Shown piece after piece: positions 1-6,216 of a stretch of DNA of 8,779 nucleotides. Below the pieces are notes generated by a model. It did not search any database, had not been told where the DNA came from, and saw only the letters and a list, made by a program, of their open reading frames with translations. Both the position numbers and the translations under genes were made by a program. The stretch is taken from assembly GCA_031388245.1 (NCBI GenBank), contig JANNED010000275.1, positions 1 to 8,779 of the forward strand. Reading direction: 5' to 3'. Origin of the DNA: JANMDU01 sp031388245 (lineage in GTDB: Bacteria; Pseudomonadota; Gammaproteobacteria; Burkholderiales; Burkholderiaceae_C). Each line of letters starts with the position of its first letter. Position 1 is the first letter of the stretch.

Positions 1-53
1 CCTGCGGCGGCTGTTGCGCTGTGGATGATGAAGGTACGACGTTGGCTACTCAT
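1..53 (-). CDS. N-terminus of a Tat-exported protein (partial)
   Basis: Reading leftward from an ATG at 53-51, the frame stays open to the window edge and encodes MSSQRRTFIIHSATAAA. This fits the start of a twin-arginine signal peptide: a short polar n-region, the QRRTFII motif close to the S-R-R-x-F-L-K consensus, then an Ala-rich hydrophobic stretch. Such leaders send folded, often cofactor-bearing proteins through TatABC to the periplasm. In Burkholderiales, small redox proteins such as high-potential iron-sulfur proteins have similar leaders, but nothing of the mature protein is visible, so its identity stays open. A well-placed extended -10 promoter lies about 40 bp upstream. The ribosome-binding site is weak: only a GAG about 9-11 bases before the ATG. 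The gene runs in the same direction as the YihY-family gene, 112 bp downstream of it. The short visible length limits confidence. Confidence 0.6.
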   Translation of the reverse strand, partial: MSSQRRTFIIHSATAAA

Positions 54-76
54 GATGGCTACTCGTTGAAGTTTTT

Positions 77-93
77 TGCAATATTGCATGCAA
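77..93. promoter_or_regulatory. Overlapping palindromes at a promoter start (possible operator)
   Basis: TGCAATATTGCA (77-88) and TTGCATGCAA (84-93) are both perfect palindromes and overlap by five bases, giving three TTGCA/TGCAA half-sites. They sit just downstream of the -10 element, over the predicted transcription start, where a repressor would block initiation. The symmetry is directly visible; the operator role and any cognate regulator are inference. Confidence 0.35.
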
Positions 94-102
94 ATTATAC
101 CA
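94..102 (-). promoter_or_regulatory. Extended -10 promoter for the Tat-leader gene
   Basis: On the minus strand the sequence TGGTATAAT (102 to 94) matches a perfect -10 hexamer with the extended-10 TG one base upstream. No good -35 hexamer sits 16-18 bp upstream, which is acceptable for an extended -10 promoter. Transcription would start near 87 and read the Tat-leader gene at 53. The overlapping palindromes at 77-93 cover the expected start site. Confidence 0.6.
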
Positions 103-153
103 ATCAGTCTGACAAAGAACGCATCAGTGCAAAATCTTATCCTGCAAGTCACT

Positions 154-182
154 CAAAAATGATCGCTATGAATTCAATAGCG
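154..182 (-). terminator. Weak hairpin plus T-run at the end of the YihY-family gene
   Basis: On the minus strand CGCTAT and ATAGCG (182-177 and 169-164) form a six-base-pair stem around a seven-base loop. The stem covers the stop codon of the YihY-family gene, and a run of five Ts follows a few bases later (about 159-155). This could be a weak intrinsic terminator. The stem is short and the T-run displaced, and the hairpin also fits the GCTA…TAGC repeat family seen elsewhere in the window. Confidence 0.35.
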
Positions 183-1395
183 CTCCACGCAGATTGTGTG
201 CCGGAGAAAGGCCATTTTTTCCCCAAAAATCGATGCTTTTTTCGGGCAGTAATAATGTGTGTGCAAGCGGCATGAGGGCCGTGGTGTCTGGGTTGACCAG
301 CAAAATGATGCGTTGTGTTGCGTCGCCTTGGCTGTCGAGGCTGCCAATCCAATCGAGCGCACGCAGCGCTTGCAATGGCCGAGCGAGTTGCAAATCATCC
401 ACCCGAAGGCGAGCAGCCAGTTGCAATGGCGTGAGGCCTTTGGCATCTGTTTGACGAGCCGCATCCAGTGCTTGGATCGCTTCAAAGGCGAGCTGAAAAT
501 TCCAACCAGGCGAGCCGCCACGCCTGGCCACACCCGAGAGCAAGCTGGGCAAATAAGCTGCAATCACCGCGCCAAACAGCACAATCACCCACGCGATATA
601 AAACCACAGCAGCAAAATGGGCACAGTGGCAAACGCGCCATACACCGCTGCATAGGTGGGCACGCTGCGCAAATACCACGCCAGCAGCGCTTTAGCCACT
701 TCAAATGCAATGGCCACGAAAATGCCGCCGGCGGCTGCATGCGCCCATTTCACTCGCGTATTCGGCACGTAGTGATAGAGGGCAGAAATCCCAGTAGCCA
801 GCAAGGCAAATTCCAGTGCATCGAGCAAGAAGCGCAAGCCGCCAGGCATCACGCCCACCAAGCCGCGCGAGGCAGACAGGGCATACGAGGTCAATGTCAA
901 GCTGACAGCCAATAAGACGGGCCCGAGGGTAAGCGCAGCCCAATAAATCAGCAGCCGCTGCGCAAACGGGCGCAGCTGACGCACACGCCAAATATTGTTG
1001 AGCGTGCGATCCATCGTAAAAATCAGCGCCAGCGCGGTGACGACGAATGCAATCAAACCCACAGCTCCCAGCCTGGAGGCTTTCGAAGCAAACTGCGTGA
1101 GATAGCCCAGCACCGTGCGGGCAATATTGTCTGGCACGAGGCTTTGCACCAGCCAAGTTTGCAGTGTGGTTTGCATCGCGCCAAACACAGGAAAGGCCGT
1201 GAACACCGCGAGAATCAGCGTGACCAAGGGCACGAGCGCGATCACGGTGGTAAACGTCAAACTCGATGCGGTCAGCCCCAAGCGATCTTCGCGAAAGCGC
1301 TCGCGCAGCACAGCAGCCGTGTTCAGCCAAGGGAAGGTGCGCAAGGTCTCCAGCAGCACAGGGATTTCAGCGCGAATGCGGTCTAACTGACTCAT
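166..1395 (-). CDS. YihY/BrkB-family inner-membrane protein
   Basis: A 409-residue integral membrane protein of the YihY/virulence factor BrkB family (once misnamed RNase BN). Its biochemical role is not settled. The N-terminal half holds about six membrane spans, near residues 47-69, 108-128, 149-171, 186-206, 217-241 and 252-281. Family-like stretches include LTASSLTFTTVIALVPL in span 1 and YGAFATVPILLLWFYIAW in span 6. Residues from about 295 to 409 form a soluble C-terminal extension absent from the shorter enterobacterial YihY (about 290 residues) but common in betaproteobacterial members. The frame runs open to 1509, which would overlap the divergent DUF2069 gene, so I chose the ATG at 1395 (MSQLDRIRAEI); an ATG at 1407 is also possible. 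Neither has a clear Shine-Dalgarno. The stop lies within a small hairpin. Confidence 0.9.
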   Translation of the reverse strand: MSQLDRIRAEIPVLLETLRTFPWLNTAAVLRERFREDRLGLTASSLTFTTVIALVPLVTLILAVFTAFPVFGAMQTTLQTWLVQSLVPDNIARTVLGYLTQFASKASRLGAVGLIAFVVTALALIFTMDRTLNNIWRVRQLRPFAQRLLIYWAALTLGPVLLAVSLTLTSYALSASRGLVGVMPGGLRFLLDALEFALLATGISALYHYVPNTRVKWAHAAAGGIFVAIAFEVAKALLAWYLRSVPTYAAVYGAFATVPILLLWFYIAWVIVLFGAVIAAYLPSLLSGVARRGGSPGWNFQLAFEAIQALDAARQTDAKGLTPLQLAARLRVDDLQLARPLQALRALDWIGSLDSQGDATQRIILLVNPDTTALMPLAHTLLLPEKSIDFWGKNGLSPAHNLRGALLNS

Positions 1396-1441
1396 GGGCG
1401 CTATCATGCCATGTTGAATTGATTGATTTGAGCAACCACGA

Positions 1442-1855
1442 ATGACCGACAACGCTGCCTCTGCCACGCGCATTCTCACACCCACGCCTACCCCCTCCGC
1501 CGAGCTCATAGAGCGCCTGCGCCAGATTCAATGGCTGGCCGTGGGCAGCCTTTTGTCGCTGATCGTCTTAGGCTTGGCATGGGAGCTGGTGCTCGCGCCG
1601 ATTCGCCCCGGCGGCAGCTGGCTCGCGCTTAAAGTGCTGCCGCTTTGCATCCCACTCGCAGGTTTTTTGAAAAACCGCATGTACACCTATCGCTGGGTTA
1701 GCTTGATGGTGTGGCTGTATTTTGCAGAAGGCATCACGCGCGCTGTGTCGGATCGCGCCCCGAGCTCCTATCTGGCGATGACAGAGGTTGTGCTTTGTAT
1801 GATTTTGTTTGTGGCTTGCGCCCTGCATGTGCGTTTGAGAGTGGGTGGGCGATGA
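1442..1855 (+). CDS. DUF2069 family membrane protein
   Basis: A 137-residue small membrane protein of the DUF2069 family, function unknown. After a polar Thr/Pro-rich N-terminus and a short charged helix (ELIERLRQ, 21-28) it has four predicted spans, near residues 32-50, 60-76, 83-99 and 111-130. The segment KNRMYTYRWVSLMVWLYFAEG is typical of the family as I know it. It starts 46 bp from the divergent YihY-family gene, so its promoter probably lies within that intergap or inside the neighbour's coding region. The Shine-Dalgarno is weak (a GAG about 10 bases upstream). Its TGA overlaps the ATG of rnhA as ATGA, indicating co-transcription and probably coupled translation. This DUF2069-rnhA pairing is one I recognise from other betaproteobacteria. 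Confidence 0.88.
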   Translation: MTDNAASATRILTPTPTPSAELIERLRQIQWLAVGSLLSLIVLGLAWELVLAPIRPGGSWLALKVLPLCIPLAGFLKNRMYTYRWVSLMVWLYFAEGITRAVSDRAPSSYLAMTEVVLCMILFVACALHVRLRVGGR

Positions 1856-2286
1856 ACCCCATCACCATCTATACCGACGGCGCCTGCAAAGGCAATCCTG
1901 GCCCGGGCGGCTGGGGCGCTTTGCTTCAATCGGGTGAAACGGTCAAAGAGCTCTTCGGCGGCGAGAAAGAGACGACAAACAATCGCATGGAGATGATGGC
2001 CGTGATTGAAGCGCTCAAGGCGCTCAAGCGGCCTTGCAAAGTGACGCTGCATCTGGACAGCAAATACGTGCTGCAAGGCATCACCGAATGGCTGCCCGGC
2101 TGGAAGGCCAAAGGCTGGAAGACGGCTGCTAAACAGCCTGTGAAAAATGTGGATTTGTGGCAAGCGCTGGATGCATTGGTTCACACGGGCGGCCATGAAA
2201 TTGAATGGCGCTGGGTCAAAGGGCATGCCGGCGATCCGGGCAATGAGCGCGCAGATGCACTGGCCAACAAAGGCGTGCCTGCTTAA
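1852..2286 (+). CDS. rnhA: Ribonuclease HI
   Basis: Cytoplasmic RNase HI, which cuts the RNA strand of RNA-DNA hybrids, removing primers and R-loops. The product has 144 residues, near the E. coli length of 155. The full catalytic set is present: Asp9 in IYTDGAC, Glu47 in NNRMEMMA, Asp69 in LDSKY and Asp135 in ERADALAN, with the flexible-loop His125 in VKGHAGD. The basic substrate-handling loop is visible as WLPGWKAKGWKTAAKQPVKN (80-99). The frame is open upstream to 1711, but family start and the ATGA overlap with DUF2069 both point to the ATG at 1852. It is convergent with the CBS-domain gene; the 65-bp gap appears to be a dispersed repeat. Confidence 0.97.
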   Translation: MNPITIYTDGACKGNPGPGGWGALLQSGETVKELFGGEKETTNNRMEMMAVIEALKALKRPCKVTLHLDSKYVLQGITEWLPGWKAKGWKTAAKQPVKNVDLWQALDALVHTGGHEIEWRWVKGHAGDPGNERADALANKGVPA

Positions 2287-2351
2287 TACTCACTAAACAA
2301 TAGCACTCTGCGTATATTCTATGCCGGCTAGCGGTCAATTCTTTTTCAAAA
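2287..2351. repeat. Convergent intergenic gap resembling a Comamonadaceae dispersed repeat
   Basis: The gap between the convergent rnhA and CBS genes contains AATAGCACTCTGCG, TATTCTATG and GGCTAGCGGTCAATT in order. From memory this resembles a roughly 70-80 bp intergenic repeat in Comamonadaceae (AATAGCTGCTNGCGC, TTCTATG, GCTAG-GGCCAA, T-rich end). The GCCGGCTAGCGG part is nearly self-complementary and could help termination on both strands, but no strong hairpin with a T-run is present. The repeat assignment rests on recollection, not a search. Confidence 0.4.
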
Positions 2352-2780
2352 TTAGCCTGAAATATAAGTCTGCAAGTGCGTGATGGTTTGCTCATGATCC
2401 GCAATGATGTCATCCATGATGTCTCGGATCGAAATCAAACCGATCACTTTGCTGCCTTCGACAACAGGCAAGTGACGGATCTTATTCGTGCTCATGAGAG
2501 ACATGCAAACATGTGTTCCGGCATGGGGTGGCACGCTGATGACATGGCGCGTCATGATCTCTGAAATGGGTGTTTCTTTGGAATTTTTCCCTTGCAAAGC
2601 CACCTTGCGCGTGTAATCGCGTTCTGAAAAGATGCCAACGAGCGCACCTTGCTCTAGCACCACCATCGCGCCCACACCGTGGCTGGCCAGTAACTTTAAA
2701 CCATCAAAAACCATCACCTCAGGTGCAACATGGAACAGACTGGTGTCGCGTTTTTTGAGCAATTCAATGACGGGTTTCAT
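2352..2780 (-). CDS. Stand-alone CBS-domain pair protein
   Basis: A 142-residue cytoplasmic protein made of two CBS domains with no fused enzyme or channel. CBS1 spans roughly residues 8-62 (VGAMVVLEQGALVGIFSERD) and CBS2 roughly 76-130 (IRHLPVVEGSKVIGLISIRD). Both end in the S-x-R-D motif that commonly contacts the ribose or phosphate of adenine nucleotides (SERD 52-55, SIRD 117-120). Such proteins usually sense AMP, ATP, NAD or S-adenosylmethionine, but ligand and partner cannot be read from the sequence. The start is well supported by AAGGAAG five bases before the ATG. It is divergent from the URC1 gene with a 183-bp gap. A regulatory link to nucleotide status is conceivable but has no direct support here. 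Confidence 0.92.
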   Translation of the reverse strand: MKPVIELLKKRDTSLFHVAPEVMVFDGLKLLASHGVGAMVVLEQGALVGIFSERDYTRKVALQGKNSKETPISEIMTRHVISVPPHAGTHVCMSLMSTNKIRHLPVVEGSKVIGLISIRDIMDDIIADHEQTITHLQTYISG

Positions 2781-2963
2781 AGCGGCTTCCTTGAGACGAT
2801 GCAGTTGCGAGGATGATGAAGCGCAATTTTGATGCGCACGATCCAGCTTATATCGAAATCCATCTGATGTCTATCTCACACGAATGGATCGCACTACTGG
2901 GCACACCTCTTGCATGAATCTAAAAATCATCGCAAGATATCTTTTTGACAGAATCTGCCCACC
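2781..2963. promoter_or_regulatory. Divergent promoter region of the CBS gene and URC operon
   Basis: This 183-bp gap must carry promoters for both directions. For the CBS gene, TATAAG on the minus strand (2852-2847) lies 15 bp downstream of TAGACA (2873-2868), a five-of-six -35 with short spacing. For the URC operon the best I see is TGGGCA (2898-2903), 17 bp, then TAAAAA (2921-2926), four of six each. A perfect palindrome AAGATATCTT (2934-2943) lies 20 bp before the URC1 ATG, and ATCCAT/ATGGAT half-sites flank the middle of the gap; these are candidate operators. GCGCA/TGCGC (2821-2837) could form a small hairpin in the CBS leader. All are weak by-eye calls. Confidence 0.35.
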
Positions 2964-4247
2964 ATGACTGCTGCCAGCATCCCGACGACTGAGACTCGAC
3001 CGCACATCCGCCTGACCTCGCACGCCAGCGGACAAGGTGCGATGCCGATTCAATGGGGCGCAGCTGATGCCGCCACGCGCCGCGCCGTCGTGGGCACCAC
3101 GACATCCCGATCCCATCGCAACGTGATCGGCACACACAGCGGCTCGTACAGCATTTATCGAGCTCTGGCCGTGGCCTCTGGTGCATTGGATCCGAAGCAC
3201 CGCGCGGATTTAACCAACACATCGCCAACAGATTTTCTCGGACCCTATCCGAGCTGGACGCAGCCTGGGAAAATCGTCTCCCTCGATCCTTGGGGCGCAG
3301 AAATATCGCGCTATTACAGCGATGAATTGGCCTCAGGCTATGACATTCGCCCAACCATCGCTGTAACGAAGGCGCATGTGATCTTGCCCGAGGTGATGGA
3401 GGCCATGCAAAAAAAACGCTTGAAAGCCGATGGGAAAATCCTCTCGGAGAGTGGCGCGGCTGTGGTGACGAAAGCAGCCGTAGAGCCCGTGTGGCATTTG
3501 CCCAGTGTGGCCGCGCGCTTTGGCTGCTCCGAGACGGATTTGCGCCGCGTCTTGTTTGAGGAAACGGGCGGCATGTATCCTGAGCTGGTGACGCGCTCTG
3601 ATTTAGAAGTATTTTTGCCGCCAATTGGCGGGCTCACGGTTTACATTTTTGGCGACCCGAAAGATTTGGCCAACCCAGCCGTGGAGCTCACCGCCCGCGT
3701 GCACGATGAATGCAATGGCTCGGACGTTTTTGGTTCAGACATTTGCACCTGCCGCCCGTATCTCACGCATGCGATTGAAGAATGCATTCGCGGCGCACAG
3801 TCGAAGGCTGTCGGTGGCGCAGGCGGCGTGGGCCTGATCAGCTACTACCGCAAAGAAGGCCGGGCGCTTGGAGAAGTGACGAAATTCCTCGTGTACAACG
3901 CTCGCAAGCGACAAGCCGGTGGCGACACAGCTGGCAATTACTTCGCCCGCACAGAATGCGTGGCTGGCGTGCAAGACATGCGTTTTCAACAGCTCATGCC
4001 TGATGTCTTGCACTGGTTGGGCATCACGAAGATTCATCGCTTGGTGAGCATGAGCAACATGAAATTTGATGCGATCACGCAAAGTGGCATTGAGGTGGGC
4101 GAGCGCGTGAACATCCCAGACAATCTGATTCCCGATGACGCAAAAGTGGAAATGGATGCGAAGATGGCAGCGGGATATTTCACGCCAAGTGCTCTGCCCA
4201 CTGCCGATGAACTCAACATCGCCAAAGGGCGAGGCCTGAATGAATAA
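2964..4247 (+). CDS. urc1: URC1/Urg1-type GTP cyclohydrolase II-like protein
   Basis: A 427-residue homologue of GTP cyclohydrolase II that matches the URC1/Urg1 branch rather than riboflavin-pathway RibA (about 200 residues). The N-terminal half (1-220) is a URC1-specific region (NVIGTHSGSYSIYRALAVA 53-71; VVTKAAVEPVWHLP 167-180). The C-terminal half is the cyclohydrolase domain: RVHDEC with Cys250, then Cys261 and Cys263 in DICTCRP, exactly the zinc-binding C-X10-C-X-C spacing of RibA. It continues with YYRKEGRALGEVTK (294-307), Tyr311 at the position of the RibA KIRAY tyrosine, and QDMR (337-340) matching the RibA D-x-R. The RibA TNNP motif is replaced by SMSNMK (362-367). In fungi URC1 is required for uracil degradation, probably acting on a uracil nucleotide. 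The start lacks a clear Shine-Dalgarno but begins a family-like N-terminus (HIRLTSH). It is first of three co-directional URC genes. Automatic annotation would probably call it ribA, which is likely wrong. Confidence 0.92.
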   Translation: MTAASIPTTETRPHIRLTSHASGQGAMPIQWGAADAATRRAVVGTTTSRSHRNVIGTHSGSYSIYRALAVASGALDPKHRADLTNTSPTDFLGPYPSWTQPGKIVSLDPWGAEISRYYSDELASGYDIRPTIAVTKAHVILPEVMEAMQKKRLKADGKILSESGAAVVTKAAVEPVWHLPSVAARFGCSETDLRRVLFEETGGMYPELVTRSDLEVFLPPIGGLTVYIFGDPKDLANPAVELTARVHDECNGSDVFGSDICTCRPYLTHAIEECIRGAQSKAVGGAGGVGLISYYRKEGRALGEVTKFLVYNARKRQAGGDTAGNYFARTECVAGVQDMRFQQLMPDVLHWLGITKIHRLVSMSNMKFDAITQSGIEVGERVNIPDNLIPDDAKVEMDAKMAAGYFTPSALPTADELNIAKGRGLNE

Positions 4248-4250
4248 TTC

Positions 4251-4320
4251 AATTGCTATTATTTCAATAGCAAACTACATTGTCAATACGCTGGCAAAAC
4301 ACTGCATTTATTTCTAAAAT
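4251..4320. repeat. Hairpin repeat filling the URC1-URC4 gap
   Basis: TTGCTATT (4253-4260) and AATAGCAA (4266-4273) form a perfect eight-base-pair stem with a five-base loop, three bases after the URC1 stop codon region. The AT-rich remainder (TCAATACGCTGGCA, AACACTGCATTTATTT) runs to the URC4 ATG. From memory this layout resembles a dispersed Comamonadaceae intergenic repeat. With no T-run after the stem, an intrinsic terminator is unlikely; transcript-end protection or attenuation within the operon is possible. It leaves URC4 without a recognisable Shine-Dalgarno. Confidence 0.55.
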
Positions 4321-5541
4321 ATGTTGGATACGTTGTTTGACACCACGACGACACGCAGCAGAGCGGCCACGCTGCTGGCACGCGCCCGTGCAGGACAGTC
4401 AATGCATTTCGCGGTGCATGATGATGCGCTGCCCAGCGTGGCCAGCCTTGTGGCACAGACCACGCGCAGTCGCTACCCCGATTTAAAAATCCCGTATCAC
4501 AGCCGTTGGCGGCATTTTGAGGCGGGCGGTGTGCAGCGGCGCGTGTGGCTGGACGAGATTCAAAAAGGGGCTTCAAACGATGCGGTCGTGCTGATTGATC
4601 TTGTTGTCATCAGCGTGCTGCTTGATGCGGGTGCAGGCGCTGCTTGGCATTACAAAGAAGAGCGCACCGGGCAAGTGCATTCCCGCTCGGAGGGGCTGGG
4701 CGTGGCGAGTTTTCATGCGTTTTGCAATGGCTTGTTCTCCAGCGATCCAGCCCAACCGCTGCGTGCGGATAGCGTTGGCTTGCAGCGTTTAACCACGGTG
4801 CAGCTTGCCGAGGCTTTTCAAGTGACGCACAACAACCCCATCGTGGGCTTGGAAGGCCGAGTGAATTTACTGCAACGTTTGGGTCAAGCTTTGGCTGAGC
4901 AGCCCGAAGTGTTTGGAGAATCTGCCCGCGTGGGCCATTTATACACTTTTATCACTCAAGCCGGCAAAGAGCCTGCGCAGAGCGCTACGCAATTCATAGC
5001 AGCTCACGACATATTGGTCTTGCTTCTTAAAACGCTCTCGCGCATCTGGCCTTCGGGCAGCGTGTTGGATGCACAAGCAGTCGGCGACTGTTGGCCGCAT
5101 GCAGCGCTCGGCAGGAGCGACACAACAGACGGCTGGATGCCGTTTCACAAGCTCTCTCAGTGGCTCACCTATTCACTGCTCGAACCTTTTGAATGGAGCG
5201 GTATAAAAATCACGGGTTTGGATCGCCTGACTGGCCTGCCCGAATACCGCAACGGCGGTTTGCTGCTCGATGGCGGCGTGCTCTCACTCAAACACCCCGA
5301 TGTGGCAAAAGTTGCGCACCATCCAAGCGAAGAATTTATCGTGGAATGGCGTGCGCTCACCGTGGCTTTGCTTGATGAACTCGCGCAGCTCGTGCGCTTA
5401 CAACTGAGCTTGACGCAAGCACAAATGCCGCTGGCCTGCGTTTTAGAAGGCGGCACATGGGCGGCAGGCCGCGTGCTTGCGCAGCAATTGCGCGGCGGCA
5501 CACCGCCTTTCCCGATAGACTCAGATGGCACGATTTTTTAA
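4321..5541 (+). CDS. urc4: URC4/Urg3 family protein (DUF1688)
   Basis: A 406-residue cytoplasmic protein of the DUF1688 family (URC4 of Lachancea kluyveri, urg3 of S. pombe). The family is genetically required for uracil catabolism, but its reaction is not established to my knowledge. Family-like blocks in order: RWRHFEAGG (62-70), LLDAGAGAAWHY (100-111), SRSEGLGVASFHAF (121-134), GLEGRVNLLQRLG (176-188), MPFHKLSQWLTYSLLEP (273-289), LTGLPEYRNGGLLLD (303-317), LEGGTWAAGR (375-384) and the C-terminal SDGTIF. Conserved acidic, His and Arg residues suggest an enzyme, but no known catalytic motif is recognisable. The ATG is the first possible start, an in-frame TAA lying two codons upstream; no Shine-Dalgarno is visible. 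It lies 73 bp after URC1 and its stop precedes the upp ATG by 15 bases. A small hairpin at 4980-5005 encodes SATQFIAA (221-228) and may be an internalised repeat. Confidence 0.92.
   Translation: MLDTLFDTTTTRSRAATLLARARAGQSMHFAVHDDALPSVASLVAQTTRSRYPDLKIPYHSRWRHFEAGGVQRRVWLDEIQKGASNDAVVLIDLVVISVLLDAGAGAAWHYKEERTGQVHSRSEGLGVASFHAFCNGLFSSDPAQPLRADSVGLQRLTTVQLAEAFQVTHNNPIVGLEGRVNLLQRLGQALAEQPEVFGESARVGHLYTFITQAGKEPAQSATQFIAAHDILVLLLKTLSRIWPSGSVLDAQAVGDCWPHAALGRSDTTDGWMPFHKLSQWLTYSLLEPFEWSGIKITGLDRLTGLPEYRNGGLLLDGGVLSLKHPDVAKVAHHPSEEFIVEWRALTVALLDELAQLVRLQLSLTQAQMPLACVLEGGTWAAGRVLAQQLRGGTPPFPIDSDGTIF
4980..5008. repeat. Possible hairpin repeat inside URC4
   Basis: GAGCGCTA (4980-4987) pairs with TAGC (4997-5000) and GCTC (5002-5005), an eight-pair stem with one bulged A and a nine-base loop. 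It resembles the copy in the ABC ATPase gene at 7847-7873: 18 of 27 bases match when 4984-5010 is laid over that copy, and both are read in the same frame as ATQ-x-[IV]-AA. Membership of one family is inferred; chance similarity in Ala-rich coding is not excluded. Confidence 0.35.
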
Positions 5542-5556
5542 CAGGGCTTGAATCTC

Positions 5557-6201
5557 ATGGTCTCTCACTACAACAACAATTGCTTCGTCGTCAACCATCC
5601 GCTGGTGCAGCACAAGCTCACTTTGATGCGCAAAAAAGATGCGTCCACCAACACCTTCCGCCGCTTGCTGCGCGAGCTGGCTGCGCTGATGGCCTACGAA
5701 GTGACAGCAGATATGCCTCTGAGTGATATTGAAATCGAAACCCCGCTCGAGACCATGATGAGCCCCGTGATGGATGGCAAGAAACTCGTCTTCGTGAGCA
5801 TCTTGCGTGCAGGCACGGGCTTGCTCGATGGCATGCTCGATGTGGTGCCTGGTGCACGCGTAGGCCACGTGGGCCTGTATCGCGATCCCAAGACGCTCAC
5901 TGCTGTGGAATACTATTTCAAGATGCCGCAAGAGATGAGCGAACGCCACGTGATCGTGGTCGATCCAATGTTGGCGACTGGCAATTCTGCTGTCGCAGCG
6001 GTCGATCGCATCAAAGAACTGCAACCTAAGAGCATCAAATTCGTCTGCTTGGTTGGCTGCCCAGAAGGTGTGCGCACCATGCAAAAAACCCATCCAGAGA
6101 TTCCCATCTACGCTGCTTCCATCGACCGCGAACTCAACGATCACGGCTACATCCTGCCCGGGTTGGGTGATGCGGGGGATCGTATTTTTGGAACGAAATG
6201 A
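5557..6201 (+). CDS. upp: Uracil phosphoribosyltransferase
   Basis: Cytoplasmic UPRTase of 214 residues (E. coli: 208), converting uracil and PRPP to UMP and pyrophosphate. The PRPP-binding loop is VVDPMLATGNSA (134-145), followed by GYILPGLGDAGDR (197-209), the C-terminal uracil-binding segment, and the family ending IFGTK. SILRAGTGLLDG (81-92) is the third family signature. An in-frame TTG at 5548 was set aside because the AGGG at 5543-5546 is well spaced (10 bases) for the ATG at 5557 and touches the TTG. The gene follows URC4 with a 15-base gap, so it is surely in the same transcript. In most bacteria upp serves salvage and neighbours uraA or other genes; here it fills the role of URC6/urg2, activating uracil for degradation, though a dual salvage role is possible. 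Confidence 0.97.
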   Translation: MVSHYNNNCFVVNHPLVQHKLTLMRKKDASTNTFRRLLRELAALMAYEVTADMPLSDIEIETPLETMMSPVMDGKKLVFVSILRAGTGLLDGMLDVVPGARVGHVGLYRDPKTLTAVEYYFKMPQEMSERHVIVVDPMLATGNSAVAAVDRIKELQPKSIKFVCLVGCPEGVRTMQKTHPEIPIYAASIDRELNDHGYILPGLGDAGDRIFGTK

Positions 6202-6216
6202 ATGCTTAGTTTCTAG

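Noticed and set aside
21..275. Plus-strand 84-codon reading frame at the left edge
   Set aside because: It is antisense to the Tat-leader start, its promoter and the end of the YihY-family gene, has no Shine-Dalgarno and gives no family-like sequence.
259..915. Plus-strand 218-codon reading frame opposite the YihY-family gene
   Set aside because: The Gln/His/Arg-rich product is typical of the antisense of a GC-rich membrane-protein gene, and the opposite strand is clearly coding.
1396..1509. N-terminal extension of the YihY-family protein to 1509
   Set aside because: It would overlap the start of the divergent DUF2069 gene by 68 bases and adds 38 residues without family character.
1711..1851. 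Extended rnhA start at 1711
   Set aside because: The extra 47 residues are the DUF2069 gene read in another frame; RNase HI proteins begin near the ATG at 1852.
2964..4247. Riboflavin synthesis ribA
   Set aside because: The 427-residue length, N-terminal domain, altered TNNP motif and the URC4-upp neighbourhood all fit URC1 better than RibA.
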